Positions 1 through 8,859 of a stretch of DNA of 64,000 bases are shown here, in pieces. The notes below the pieces were generated by a model. The model ran no database searches. It worked only from the letters and a program-made list of their open reading frames with translations, and was not told the DNA's origin. The stretch covers positions 2,232,001 to 2,296,000 of the forward strand of contig NZ_CP037423.1 in the NCBI RefSeq assembly GCF_007754155.1, written 5' to 3'. How positions within the stretch are numbered: the stretch's first letter is position 1; each line of letters opens with the position of its first letter. Both the position numbers and the translations under genes were made by a program. Source of the stretch: Stieleria neptunia. GTDB lineage: Bacteria; Planctomycetota; Planctomycetia; Pirellulales; Pirellulaceae.

Positions 1-1467
1 CTACTGTATCGAACCCGTCAGACGTTCGGCGAAGGCGCCGGCGGAATGCTGGGCGGTTTTGGCAGATCCCAGCACCACATGGCGTCCAAGGATACCGTCA
101 GCGTCACGCTCGACGACGTCGCCGGGATTGATGAAGCCAAAGCGGAGATCGGGGAAATCATCGAGTTCCTGCAAAACCCGGGCAGGTTTAAAAAGATCGG
201 CGCCCGCATCCCACGTGGCGTCTTGTTGCTCGGTCCGCCCGGATGCGGCAAGACGTTATTGGCTCGCGCGATCGCCGGCCAGGCCGACGTCCCTTTCTTC
301 TCGATCTCGGGGTCCGATTTCATGGAGATGTTCGTCGGTGTGGGGGCGCGTCGTGTTCGCGACTTGTTCGAACAAGCCAAGCACAGCGAGCCGTGCATCA
401 TCTTTCTCGACGAAATCGATTCGATCGGCCGCAAACGTGGGCTGGAACTGATCGCCGGTGGCGGCCATGGCGAACGCGAACAAACCCTCAACGCCATCCT
501 CTCGGAAATGGACGGCTTTGAACCGCACGACCAGGTCATCGTGATCGCCGCCACCAACCGCCCCGATGTGCTGGATCCGGCGCTGGTGCGGCCCGGACGA
601 TTCGACCGCCAAGTCGACGTGCCGCTTCCCGATACCAAGGGCCGCGAAAACATCCTGCGAATTCACACCAAACAAGTCAAGCTGGCCGACGATGTCGACT
701 TGCAAGAATTGGCCCGCGCGACGCCGATGTTCTCCGGTGCCGACTTGAAGGCGATGGTCAATGAAGCGGCGATCATCGCCACGATGGCCGACAAGTCCGC
801 CGTGACGATGGAAGACATGCGTCGCGGTCGGGACAAACTGAAATTCGGCCGCGCCCAAACCAGCCGAACAATCGATGCGCAGCAACGAACGATCAGCGCC
901 TACCACGAAGCCGGACATGCGTTGTTGGAATCATTGTTGCCAGACGCCGATCCCGTCGAAAAAGTCACCATCGTCCCCCGCGGACGCGCACTCGGCGCCA
1001 CATTCGCGCTGCCCGAGAGAGAACGCTATACCTACGGGCGAAAGTACTTGTTGGCGACGATGCGGGTGCTGTGCGGAGGGCGCATTGCCGAGCTCCGCAA
1101 AACCGACGACGCGTTTTCGGGTGCCGAAGACGACATCAAGAAACTCACCGAACTCGCCGATCGAATGGTGCGGATGTGGGGGATGTCCGAAGACATCGGA
1201 TTTGTTCGCGTGGCCACCGATGCCGAGGAAGAACGCCTGTTGATCGACCGAGGCTATAGTGAACAGACGGCAAAGCAAATCGACGACGCGATTCAGACCT
1301 TGGTCAACGAAGCGTACCGCGATGCCGATCAGATGATTGAGCAGCACTGGACGACCGTCGAAGCGATCGCCCAGGCGCTGCTCGATCGCGAGACCCTGAC
1401 CGCCGACGAACTCAACCAACTGATGCAACTGCACTCGCAAACCGGGCGCGGTCGGATACCCGTTTGA
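1..1467 (+). CDS. ftsH: FtsH-type ATP-dependent zinc metalloprotease (5' end outside window)
   Basis: Membrane-bound AAA+ protease that unfolds and degrades membrane and short-lived cytosolic proteins. The reading frame is open from base 1, so the N-terminal membrane part lies upstream; 488 codons are visible. Seen: Walker A GPPGCGKT (232-255), Walker B with FLDEID, the second region of homology ending in RPGRFDRQV, and the zinc site HEAGH (904-918). The later acidic stretch after SGAEDD is where the third zinc ligand of the family lies. The C-terminus ends in a short basic tail. The order AAA then M41 peptidase is standard for FtsH. Many planctomycetes carry several FtsH copies, so this may be one paralogue rather than the essential one. 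Identity is very secure; only the start is missing. Confidence 0.96.
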   Translation, partial: LLYRTRQTFGEGAGGMLGGFGRSQHHMASKDTVSVTLDDVAGIDEAKAEIGEIIEFLQNPGRFKKIGARIPRGVLLLGPPGCGKTLLARAIAGQADVPFFSISGSDFMEMFVGVGARRVRDLFEQAKHSEPCIIFLDEIDSIGRKRGLELIAGGGHGEREQTLNAILSEMDGFEPHDQVIVIAATNRPDVLDPALVRPGRFDRQVDVPLPDTKGRENILRIHTKQVKLADDVDLQELARATPMFSGADLKAMVNEAAIIATMADKSAVTMEDMRRGRDKLKFGRAQTSRTIDAQQRTISAYHEAGHALLESLLPDADPVEKVTIVPRGRALGATFALPERERYTYGRKYLLATMRVLCGGRIAELRKTDDAFSGAEDDIKKLTELADRMVRMWGMSEDIGFVRVATDAEEERLLIDRGYSEQTAKQIDDAIQTLVNEAYRDADQMIEQHWTTVEAIAQALLDRETLTADELNQLMQLHSQTGRGRIPV

Positions 1468-1657
1468 AATCGGCGAAGCCCCCGGCCAGGGTGATTGCCC
1501 CTACCGGCCGATGTCGGTGGCAGGAGTGATCTCGACATCGCCCGATCTCTTCGGATGATCAGTCGTCTGGCGCAAGCCCACGGACCCCACCCCAGGAAAA
1601 TGGGCACACCCTGCATGGCGTGCGGGCGATCAACGATGCTAAACTCGGGGGGAACAC

Positions 1658-2272
1658 GTGGAATCGATGACGACAAAAATGCCGCCGCAGGAAATCCTTC
1701 TCGTTCCGGGACTCTTTGAGCCGCGGTTTGCATTGTGGCCGTTGCAGCGGTCGTTGCAGCCGCACTGCGACCGATTCGAGTACTGGCGAGATCGCCTTGC
1801 CTTTCGCGAACTGAACGAAAGCGTCAACCGAATGACCCGTCGGATCGCTGGCGACGCGGAACGCGACGGGGCGATCGGGATCGTCACACACAGCTTCGGC
1901 GACTGGGTCGCCCGCGCCGCGATCGCCAATCAATCCGATCACCGCGTCCGCACGCTGGTTTCGCTCGCTCCGGTCATGAAAGCCGGCTTCCTGGCCCGCG
2001 CGGCATACGCGATCAGTGGAAAACTGATCCCCGAAGTGGCCGTCACGATCGACTCCGACCGGGCCGCGGCGCACCTCGATTGCGATCCGCAAATCCGGCG
2101 GATGGTGGTCTGGTCCAAATTCGACGAAAGCCTGCAAAGCATCGATCTGACGCATTTGGAAAACGTCCAGACTCGGAAGGTGGTCGCCACGCATCTCACG
2201 ATCGCATTGCAACCCAATGTGCACCGGTTGGTCAGCGAATTCATGTTTGGTGAGTCGTCGTTTCACTCGTGA
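1658..2272 (+). CDS. Small alpha/beta-hydrolase (lipase/esterase-like)
   Basis: About 204 residues. The N-terminus has a beta-strand followed by VPGLFEPRF, like the oxyanion-hole loop of alpha/beta hydrolases, and the nucleophile elbow reads THSFGDW, giving Ser as the likely catalytic nucleophile with a Gly two residues after it. A following hydrophobic SLAPVMKAGF strand fits the fold. A late His in NVHRLV could complete the triad. There is no signal peptide, so it is probably cytosolic. The start is GTG at 1658; ATG at 1667 is an alternative nine bases inside. It stands alone between ftsH and the convergent pirin gene. Substrate cannot be inferred; family assignment is good, exact function unknown. 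Confidence 0.7.
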   Translation: MESMTTKMPPQEILLVPGLFEPRFALWPLQRSLQPHCDRFEYWRDRLAFRELNESVNRMTRRIAGDAERDGAIGIVTHSFGDWVARAAIANQSDHRVRTLVSLAPVMKAGFLARAAYAISGKLIPEVAVTIDSDRAAAHLDCDPQIRRMVVWSKFDESLQSIDLTHLENVQTRKVVATHLTIALQPNVHRLVSEFMFGESSFHS

Positions 2273-2299
2273 ATCGCAAGCTGGAAGCTTACGCCACTT
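2270..2299. repeat. Dispersed 30-bp repeat, copy 1
   Basis: TGAATCGCAAGCTGG then AAGCTTACGCCACTT. The same 30 bases occur in inverse orientation at 39589-39618 with one mismatch. It starts within the stop codon of the upstream gene and probably belongs to a small genomic repeat family. Confidence 0.7.
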
Positions 2300-2341
2300 G
2301 CTTGCCGATCCTAAACATGAGCGTTGACGAAGCACGAGTGG

Positions 2342-3259
2342 TCACGGCTTGATAAACGATCCGTCCTTCAACTCTCTCCAGGCTTGCTGAAGTTCGGCTT
2401 GCGTGTTCATCACGATCGGGCCTCGCCAGGCAACCGGTTCTTTGATCGGTTCGCCCGACACCAGCAGGAACCTGCCGCCTTCCTCTCCCGATTCCACGCG
2501 AATCGAATCGCCTTGGTCGAACAACACCAAGGAGCGATTGCCGGCGAACTCGGCGAGCGATTGCCCGTGGTTCATCGGATCTTCGACCCGCACGTCACGC
2601 GGATCCGACGCGTCCTTGAACCGGACCGATCCGGCAAAGACGTAGGCGAACGCGTGCCGAGTCGTTTCGATCGGAATCGACCGCGATGTATTCGGGGGAA
2701 GGCTGATGTCCAGGTAACGCGGATCGGCGGCGACCCCTTCGACCGGGCCTCGCTCGCCCAAAAAGTCTCCGCACAACACGCGCACGCTGGTGCCGTCGTC
2801 GTCCACCACGGTCGGGACGTCCTTGGCGCTGATGTCCTGATAACGTGGCCGAGTCATCTTGTGCTTAGCAGGAAGATTGGCCCACAGTTGAAACCCGTGC
2901 ATCCTGCCGGTGGCGTCCCCGTGCGGCATTTCCTGATGCATGATGCCGCTGCCGGCCGTCATCCACTGGATGTCACCCGCAGCCAGCTGCCCACTGTTGC
3001 CCAAACTGTCGGCGTGATCGACCGTCCCGGCCAAGACATAGGTAATCGTTTCGATGCCGCGGTGCGGATGCCAGGGAAACCCGTTGGCGTAGCGCTGCGG
3101 GTCTTCGTTACGAAAGTCATCAAACAATAGGAATGGATCGAATGGTCCGGTTTCACCAAAACCAAAGCCTCGATGCAGATGGACACCGGCACCTTCAACC
3201 ATCGGCTGCGATGTGGTGATGCGTTGGGGTTGTCGAACGTGGGTCGTGGGAATGGTCAT
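2342..3259 (-). CDS. Pirin family protein
   Basis: 305 residues with the bicupin pattern of pirins: HPHRGIETITYVL, then HADSLGNSG, then GSGIMHQEMP, which supply the metal-binding His and Glu residues of the N-terminal cupin. Bacterial pirins are non-haem iron proteins; some have quercetin 2,3-dioxygenase activity in vitro, but the physiological role varies. The length fits the family (about 280-310). It lies 43 bases downstream of a MarR-type regulator on the same strand, so both are probably one transcript from the promoter at 3794-3823. A purine-rich AAGGGGAAA sits upstream of the ATG. Function in this organism (stress or electrophile response) is inference from the MarR pairing. Confidence 0.9.
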   Translation of the reverse strand: MTIPTTHVRQPQRITTSQPMVEGAGVHLHRGFGFGETGPFDPFLLFDDFRNEDPQRYANGFPWHPHRGIETITYVLAGTVDHADSLGNSGQLAAGDIQWMTAGSGIMHQEMPHGDATGRMHGFQLWANLPAKHKMTRPRYQDISAKDVPTVVDDDGTSVRVLCGDFLGERGPVEGVAADPRYLDISLPPNTSRSIPIETTRHAFAYVFAGSVRFKDASDPRDVRVEDPMNHGQSLAEFAGNRSLVLFDQGDSIRVESGEEGGRFLLVSGEPIKEPVAWRGPIVMNTQAELQQAWRELKDGSFIKP

Positions 3260-3302
3260 CGAAAGTTTCCCCTTGCAAAACGGGTGGATGAAAACGGTGT
3301 CG

Positions 3303-3788
3303 CTAATTGTCGATGTGACGGGCGCGAAACAGCAGCTCGTTCAATATCGTCAACTCCTGTTTAGACAAATCGTTGAATTGCGCCCGATGCAGATCCTCCA
3401 GCGGCTTGGCGAGTTTCTTCAAGGCGGCTCGACCTTTCGGGGCCAGCCGAATCCAGACGACACGACGATCCTCGCCACAGCGTTCTCGCTTCACCAAGTT
3501 CGCTTTGGCCATTCGATCGATCAATCGCGAGATGTCGGCCTGGGGCGTGATCATGTGTTGACCGATCTGATAAATCTGCATCGGCGTGCCCGCCCCCTGC
3601 AAGATCCGCAGCACGTTGTACTGCGAATCCGAAAGCCCGGCGGATTCGAACAGCAGAACGAATTCTCGCTGCAGCTGAGTCGAAGTCCGCAGCAAATTCA
3701 GGTACGTCTCCTGCTTCAAGCTGGAAAACGGACCACGTTTGCCGATCTCGTCCGCCAGCGTTCGAGACCCGTTCGTCTTTTTCTTCAT
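3303..3788 (-). CDS. MarR family transcriptional regulator
   Basis: 161 residues with the MarR winged helix-turn-helix: GLSDSQYNVLRILQGAG, then the HTH around ITPQADISRLIDRMAKANLV, then the beta-wing ERCGEDRRVVWIRLAPKG. The N-terminal helix and C-terminal helices are the usual dimer interface. It is the first gene of a marR-pirin pair on the minus strand. An almost perfect palindrome and a consensus-like promoter lie directly in front of its ATG, so negative autoregulation is likely, with derepression by a small ligand or oxidant as in the family. I see no conserved redox cysteine. The start is fixed by the promoter distance and by the lack of a better ATG. Confidence 0.92.
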   Translation of the reverse strand: MKKKTNGSRTLADEIGKRGPFSSLKQETYLNLLRTSTQLQREFVLLFESAGLSDSQYNVLRILQGAGTPMQIYQIGQHMITPQADISRLIDRMAKANLVKRERCGEDRRVVWIRLAPKGRAALKKLAKPLEDLHRAQFNDLSKQELTILNELLFRARHIDN

Positions 3789-3793
3789 GACCT

Positions 3794-3823
3794 AACTATA
3801 TGTTGCAACAGATAGTTCGTCAA
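3794..3823 (-). promoter_or_regulatory. marR-pirin promoter with overlapping palindromic operator
   Basis: On the minus strand there is TTGACG (3818-3823), a 17-base spacer, and TATAGT (3795-3800). The -10 ends 6 bases before the marR ATG, so the transcript may be leaderless. A 24-base palindrome (3794-3817) fills the spacer and -10: outer arms AACTAT/ATAGTT and a perfect centre TGTTGCAACA, with one mismatched pair. This is the size and place of a MarR dimer site that would block RNA polymerase. Binding itself is inference. Confidence 0.75.
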
Positions 3824-4048
3824 GCCCCGTTCGCCCACCACCATCCGCCCTCCCTGGCTCGGACCCCGTTCCCGCTCATGCATTCCCGCCCGCAATCGTT
3901 GCAAGCGTGCGATGGCGGCTCGGTTTGGCACGATCGGCCGGTAAACTCGCCAAGCTTTGTTGAGAAGTGGGCGGGGAAGCGTCAAACTAAACGCTGATCG
4001 AACCTGTTCACGAAGTTTCTCCACTCAACATCGAATGGTTGCCGCCGA

Positions 4049-6541
4049 ATGTTCCGTCGTCTTTTGCTCCATCACAAAGCCACACTCGCAGCGCTCGCAG
4101 TTGCGTTCCTGTCCACGCAGTTGCTGGTTCCAGTGGTCCTCAGTGCCGAGGCGGCCACTCGCCCCAACGTTTTGCTAATCCTGACCGACGATCAGGGGTG
4201 GGGGGACTTGGGAGCGAACGGCAATCCGATCGTTTCGACGCCGACGTTGGACCGATTGGCCGACCAGAGCGTTCGGCTGAACCGGTTTTATGTGTCTCCG
4301 GTGTGCGCGCCCACGCGAGCGGCGCTTTTGACTGGCCGGTATCCCGAACGCACGGGTGTCGCCGGCGTGACCGGCCGCCGCGAAGTCATGCGGGCGGCGG
4401 AAAACACGATCGCCGAACGCTTTCGCGACGCCGGCTACGCGACCGGCTGTTTCGGCAAATGGCACAACGGCGCCCAAATGCCGCTGCATCCCAACGGCCA
4501 GGGGTTTGAAGAGTTCTTCGGATTCTGTGGCGGCCACTTCAATCTCTACGACAACCCGCTGCTGGAACGAAACGGCGTCCCCGTGCAAACCAAGGGCTAC
4601 ATCACCGATGTGTTGACCGATTCCGCGATCGAGTTCCTGCAGACGCCTCGCGAGCAACCGTTTTTTTGCTACGTGCCTTTCAATGCGCCGCACGGCCCGT
4701 TTCAAGTCCGACAAGATCTGTTCGACAAGTTCAACACCGGAGAAGTCTCTGAGAAAACCGCTGCGGTCTACGCGATGGTCGAAAACATCGACGCCAACGT
4801 CGCCCGCTTGTTGAACACGCTTGAGCAGCAAGGCGAAACGAACGACACCATTGTCCTGTTCATGACCGACAACGGCCCCAACGGCAAACGATTCAACGGC
4901 GGCATGCGCGGCGCCAAGGGCAGCGTCCACGAAGGCGGGTGCCGCGTGCCGTGCTTCATCCGCTGGCCGGGGCAACTGCAGCCACAAACGATTGATCAAA
5001 TCACCGGCCACATCGATTTGCTGCCGACACTCGCCCAGTGGTGTGGAATTTCCTTGGGGGATTCGGTTGCATTGGACGGCCGGAGCCTGGTGAAATTAAT
5101 CCAAGACGGCAGCGATCCGGCGCTCAATGGGCGATCCATTTTGACCTACCGTCCGAACAAATCGCAGCTCGAAAAATTTGGCAAGGCTGCCGTCCGTACC
5201 AATCAATACCGGCTGACCATCGAAAATGCCAAGGTGTCGTTGTTCGACATGCTTTCCGATCCCGGACAGGAAAACGATGTCGCCGACCAGCATCCCGAGA
5301 CGACCGAGCGGTTGAAATCCGAGATCGAAGGCTACGTCGACGCTGTCACAACAAGCATCACGCAAACGCGTCATGTTCCGGTCACCAAGCAGCGACCCAC
5401 GTTCATCCCATCGGTCGATGCAACGCTGGCCGGTAACCCAGGCTATGCCGACGGCATCAGCTGGGCGCACAGCTGGGTCGACCACTGGACTTCCGCCGCC
5501 GATACGATCGCCTGGCCGATCGACGTTGCCCAGTCCGGACGCTACCAGATCACGCTGCACTACGTTTGCAACGCCAAGGACGTCTCGGTCTCGGCAGCGA
5601 TCGCGGGCCAAAGCGTTTCCAAGACGCTGCGACGATTCCAGTCCGATTCGGTGGTCCGCCCCGATCTGGATTCCCGATCGACGCCCCGCCGCATGCTTGA
5701 GTTCGGCCAACTGTCCTTGGGGATCGTCAACATCGCGGCCGGGAAAACGACGCTGGAACTGAGTCGCCAACGCGACGGCCAAATGATCGAACTCGGCGGC
5801 GTGACGATCACCAGCGCCGACCTGCCGGCGAAAGAACAATTCCACCTGTTTCTGCTTGCCGGGCAATCGAACATGGCCGGTCGGGGCAAGGTGACGCCGG
5901 CCGATCGTGTGCCCGACCCGCGCATCCTGATGCTTGATCGTGACGGAATCTGGGTCCCGGCGACCGACCCGTTGCACTTTGACAAATCCATCGCCGGCGT
6001 GGGACTCGGACGCGGGTTTGCCAGGCGCTATGCGAGCGAGCACCCCGATGTCACCGTCGGTTTGGTGCCCTGCGCGGTCGGCGGATCACCCATCGCCGCC
6101 TGGGCTCCCGGAGGCTATCACCCGCAAACCAAAACGCATCCCTACGATGATGCGGTGCGGCGGATTCAGACCGCGATGGCCAGCGGAACGTTCAAGGGAA
6201 TCCTTTGGCATCAAGGCGAATCGGATTCGAAACCCGGGTTGGCGGAGGCGTACAAAGCCAACCTGATGGAGGTGTTTGATCGATTCCGCACTCTCGTCGG
6301 CGCACACACTCCGATCATCATCGGCGGTTTGGCGCAGCGCGACACGCCGAAGTGGACCGAGCATCGCAAGCGAGTGGACCAATCCCATCGCGAGGTCGCA
6401 TCGGAATTGCCGGCGTCGGCGTTCGTCGAGTCGACCGGGTTGACGCTCAAGAGCGACAACACACACTTCGATCGCCAGTCGCTGTTGGAATTCGGACAGC
6501 GCTACGCGGAGGCGCTGGCGGAGATCCAAGCGTCGAAGTAG
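4049..6541 (+). CDS. Exported sulfatase fused to a SASA/CE6-like carbohydrate esterase
   Basis: 830 residues. A signal peptide covers about residues 1-36 (ends LSAEAA). Residues 37 to about 430 form an S1-type sulfatase: metal ligands in LTDDQG (residues 45-50) and the formylglycine site CAPTRAALLTGR with Cys86, matching CxPxR. Residues roughly 465-590 look like a beta-sandwich carbohydrate-binding or linker domain. Residues 596-830 are a SGNH-type SASA (DUF303/CE6-like) esterase: GQSNMAG (605-611), WHQGESD (720-726) and DNTHFD (803-808) give the Ser and the Asp/His residues. Such an enzyme could remove sulfate and acetyl groups from the same polysaccharide outside the cytoplasm. An anaerobic or aerobic formylglycine-generating enzyme must be elsewhere. 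Substrate is not readable; the downstream microcompartment makes sulfated fucan or rhamnan attractive, as inference. Confidence 0.88.
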   Translation: MFRRLLLHHKATLAALAVAFLSTQLLVPVVLSAEAATRPNVLLILTDDQGWGDLGANGNPIVSTPTLDRLADQSVRLNRFYVSPVCAPTRAALLTGRYPERTGVAGVTGRREVMRAAENTIAERFRDAGYATGCFGKWHNGAQMPLHPNGQGFEEFFGFCGGHFNLYDNPLLERNGVPVQTKGYITDVLTDSAIEFLQTPREQPFFCYVPFNAPHGPFQVRQDLFDKFNTGEVSEKTAAVYAMVENIDANVARLLNTLEQQGETNDTIVLFMTDNGPNGKRFNGGMRGAKGSVHEGGCRVPCFIRWPGQLQPQTIDQITGHIDLLPTLAQWCGISLGDSVALDGRSLVKLIQDGSDPALNGRSILTYRPNKSQLEKFGKAAVRTNQYRLTIENAKVSLFDMLSDPGQENDVADQHPETTERLKSEIEGYVDAVTTSITQTRHVPVTKQRPTFIPSVDATLAGNPGYADGISWAHSWVDHWTSAADTIAWPIDVAQSGRYQITLHYVCNAKDVSVSAAIAGQSVSKTLRRFQSDSVVRPDLDSRSTPRRMLEFGQLSLGIVNIAAGKTTLELSRQRDGQMIELGGVTITSADLPAKEQFHLFLLAGQSNMAGRGKVTPADRVPDPRILMLDRDGIWVPATDPLHFDKSIAGVGLGRGFARRYASEHPDVTVGLVPCAVGGSPIAAWAPGGYHPQTKTHPYDDAVRRIQTAMASGTFKGILWHQGESDSKPGLAEAYKANLMEVFDRFRTLVGAHTPIIIGGLAQRDTPKWTEHRKRVDQSHREVASELPASAFVESTGLTLKSDNTHFDRQSLLEFGQRYAEALAEIQASK

Positions 6542-6561
6542 GGCTCGTTCCGAGGCCTTCT

Positions 6562-6586
6562 CGTTCCAAGGCTCCGCCTTGGAACG
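6562..6586. repeat. Short palindromic repeat after the sulfatase gene
   Basis: CGTTCCAAGG, loop ctccg, CCTTGGAACG: a perfect 10-bp stem 20 bases after the stop codon. The same palindrome recurs at 17795-17819, so it is a dispersed REP-like element. It could also act as a terminator, but no T-run follows. Confidence 0.7.
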
Positions 6587-6843
6587 CACTGCAATGGACC
6601 TTCGATGAGCATGGAGCGGTTGGGCATCAAAAACACGACTGACATCAGCCGATTCGCGCAAGCGTTCGGGTCTCGTCAACAACGGAGGGCCCGGAGGCTG
6701 GCGCCAAACGGCGGATCCCACGAAGCCCCCAAGGGAATGGAAACCGCCAAAATTTTGCGAATGAATGCACGTTTCAACCGAGAGATTTTGCGGCCGGTCC
6801 ACATCTTAGGCGGAAACCTTTCCGCAGCATTTGCCCAAAGGGC

Positions 6844-6914
6844 ATCAACAACATAGCCTGGGGTCAGGGAACGAGCGCAGCGGAGTGACCGCCACCCCAG
6901 GCTATGTTGTTGAT
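6844..6914. repeat. Large inverted repeat, possible bidirectional terminator
   Basis: Arms 6844-6864 and 6894-6914 are perfectly complementary over 21 bases (core CATAGCCTGGGGT / ACCCCAGGCTATG) around a 29-base loop, and pairing continues outward with mismatches (CCCAAAGGG / CGCCTTTGG). It lies between convergent genes, so it may stop transcription from both sides, but its length and long loop look more like a REP/BIME-type element. Confidence 0.7.
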
Positions 6915-7050
6915 CGCCTTTGGCGAACCGTGCAGAGTGATCCTTGATCCACCACGGAACAATAACTGTTTAGCCTTTGGGCGATTCCCGATCGCTGCGA
7001 CGCAGCGACATCGGGCGGCTAAAGCCTGCACACCAGCGCTCACGCATCCA

Positions 7051-7869
7051 TCACTCGTTGTCCTGCATCGGCTTGGCCGTCGCCGCGGTCTCTTCGACGC
7101 GGAACATGTCGCGCCAGGGAAGTTGGATGCCCCCGTCGATGGTCAGCGTGCTGCCGGTGATGTACTCGCTTTCTTCGCGACACAAGAAGACCACACCGCG
7201 ACCGATCTCCTTCGGCTCGCCCAGGCGTTTCATCGGCAGCTTGGCCGACTCCGTCTTCAGCGTCTCTTCGGAAAAGAACTTTCGCTCGCCCGGGGTGTTG
7301 ATCCAGCCGGGGTGAATGATGTTGCATCGGATCCGATGCTGGGCCAATTCACAGGCGGCCGTCCGCGCCATCTGGTCGTTGGCCGCCTTGGCCATGTTGT
7401 AAGCCATCGCGCCGGGCATCGCGAGATGCGCGTGGGGGCTGCTGATGACCACGATGTTCCCGCCCTTGCCGGCCTTGACCATCTCGGCGGCACCCGACCG
7501 GACGACGTAGAACGCACCCCACATGCTGACATCGATCGTCTTGCGGAACTCCAGCATGTCCGACTCCAGCATCAGGTGCCGGTCGCTGTAGGCGGCGTTG
7601 CTGACAACGATGTCCAACCCTCCGAGCGTCTCGATCGAAGTCCGCATCATCGCTTCGGCTTCTTCCTGCACCGAGACGTCGGCCTGGACCTTGAACGCAT
7701 CCCCGCCGACCGACTTGCATTCGGCGACCACCTCGTCGGCCTGGTCGGGATTGGAGCGATAGTTGACCGCGACGGTTGCCCCCGCACGAGCCAGTTCGAC
7801 CGCGATGCCGCGACCGATGCCCAGTGATGCCCCGCTGACGATCGCCCGCTTTCCGGATAGTTCAGTCAT
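7051..7869 (-). CDS. Short-chain dehydrogenase/reductase
   Basis: 272 residues of classical SDR. Seen: the Rossmann motif SGASLGIGRG near residues 12-21, the NAA-type motif SNAAYS, a catalytic Ser in VVISSPHAH and the YNMAK active site (YxxxK). The sequence after the motif, IHPGWINTPGE, and the C-terminal ITGSTLTIDGG are typical of the 3-oxoacyl-ACP reductase/glucose dehydrogenase group. NAD(P)-dependent oxidation or reduction of an alcohol or sugar is expected. The coenzyme loop NYRSNPDQ (Arg after the beta-strand) suggests NADP preference. It is convergent with the sulfatase gene and has no operon partner here. A role as sugar dehydrogenase cannot be excluded. Family certain, substrate unknown. 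Confidence 0.9.
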   Translation of the reverse strand: MTELSGKRAIVSGASLGIGRGIAVELARAGATVAVNYRSNPDQADEVVAECKSVGGDAFKVQADVSVQEEAEAMMRTSIETLGGLDIVVSNAAYSDRHLMLESDMLEFRKTIDVSMWGAFYVVRSGAAEMVKAGKGGNIVVISSPHAHLAMPGAMAYNMAKAANDQMARTAACELAQHRIRCNIIHPGWINTPGERKFFSEETLKTESAKLPMKRLGEPKEIGRGVVFLCREESEYITGSTLTIDGGIQLPWRDMFRVEETAATAKPMQDNE

Positions 7870-8767
7870 GATGATGTGTTGACGCTACAAGAAGTGAAAC
7901 AGTCCGCCTGAATTGATTCAGCGAAAAGCGTATCGCGACGGCGCCCGCGGGAAAACCATGCCACTCCTCCTGGTTGCCGGCTCACCCGGTGATTCGGGTG
8001 GGAGATCCTTCAGAGTCACCCTCCCTGGCAGGGAGGGTCGAGCGAAGCGAGGGGAGGGGCGAACGGTGAATCGCCACTTTCATTTCGGTCCTACACGATC
8101 CGGTCAATACGCTCGACTCTCCCTGGGGACGTCAATTGTAGAAGTGACGGATTGGATCGTAGCGGTAGGCGCCAAGACTTTTGCAGCGCGAGCCCTCTCT
8201 GGCGTTTGCATGCTGCGCAAACGCCGTCTCTCCCAGAGGGGGTTCTTCGTGGATCTTAATGGCTAATCACTCAGGACCGAGGTTTTTTGAGGCATTGCTG
8301 CGATGTCCGAATGGGTGTTGGACGACAACCGCTCGGTTCAAACGCCCCTCCGGCGACGCGCGGGCCGGTGGCGCGGGCCGGTGGAGGGCACGAAGCACCT
8401 TCGCCGCATCGCAGACCAGGTGATTCCTAGGCGGGTTGCTCCTCCGCAGAGCCCGTCTCCGCTACAGCTGGCTTCGCCATCAGACCGAACAGAACCATCG
8501 GACATCGCAGTCATCCCTCAAAAAACCTTCCCCGAGTATCCGAGAGCAGCCACTAAAATCCGCGAAGAACCCCCAGAGGGAGAGAGACTAAGTCGGTTGC
8601 CAAAAGCTGCAGCAAAAGAATCGACACCCCGGAGAACGGCGCGAAACCCCAGTCGATCTCAGCGACTGCTTAACAGCATGCCCGTTCCGTGGACTGCATC
8701 GCTCCGCTGAAACAGTCGTTCCCCGAAACAGTCGTTCCCCTCAAAAAAGGAGGTTTTCTTTCAGAAG
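7870..8767. other. Gene-free repeat-rich gap upstream of the microcompartment regulator
   Basis: Nearly 900 bases without a supportable gene. It contains hairpins CACCCG/CGGGTG (7983-8000) and ACCCTCCCT-ggc-AGGGAGGGT (8018-8038), then a 0.5-kb dispersed repeat at about 8120-8640. Open frames inside it are repeat sequence that also occurs, non-coding, at 39.7-41.7 and 54.6 kb. Confidence 0.65.
8120..8640 (-). repeat. Dispersed ~0.5-kb repeat, uninterrupted copy
   Basis: The reverse complement of this stretch matches 39709-39896 followed by 41361-41665, apart from small differences; part of it also matches 54594-54780. Modules: GTCGATTCTTTTGCTGCAG at one end, a block with GGTTTTTTGAGG, and the hairpin GGCGTTTGC/GCAAACGCC flanked by CCCTCTCT and AGAGGG. 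No coding function is visible. It behaves like a non-autonomous, MITE- or REP-like genomic repeat. Confidence 0.75.
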
Positions 8768-8829
8768 TGATTAATATTTGTCATTTGGTGCTTGAAATCT
8801 ATCACGAATGAGAGAAAGCTATCACCAAA
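8768..8829 (+). promoter_or_regulatory. Putative promoter/operator of the microcompartment operon
   Basis: AT-rich DNA directly before the DeoR gene. It has TTTGGTG (8784-8790) inverted as CACCAAA (8823-8829), two direct CTATCAC repeats 20 bases apart (8799-8805 and 8819-8825), and GTGAT at 8768-8772 as an inverted half-site. TTAATATT at 8771-8778 could be a -10. Such repeated half-sites fit binding by the adjacent DeoR regulator; this is inference. Confidence 0.42.
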
Positions 8830-8859
8830 CGCACTACCTGCGCAATCTAGGCAATTTTT

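Larger units (their letters stand above)
6542..7050. other. Gene-free gap between convergent genes
   Basis: Holds the REP-like hairpin at 6562-6586 and the large inverted repeat at 6844-6914. An open frame at 6605-6856 has no recognisable family, no ribosome site and runs into the inverted repeat, so I do not call it a gene. Confidence 0.55.

Noticed and set aside
6605..6856. 83-residue open frame after the sulfatase gene
   Set aside because: No family, no ribosome site, ends in the inverted repeat; likely chance.
8181..8710. Open frames in the 8.1-8.7 kb stretch
   Set aside because: They are parts of a dispersed non-coding repeat found again at 39.7-41.7 and 54.6 kb.
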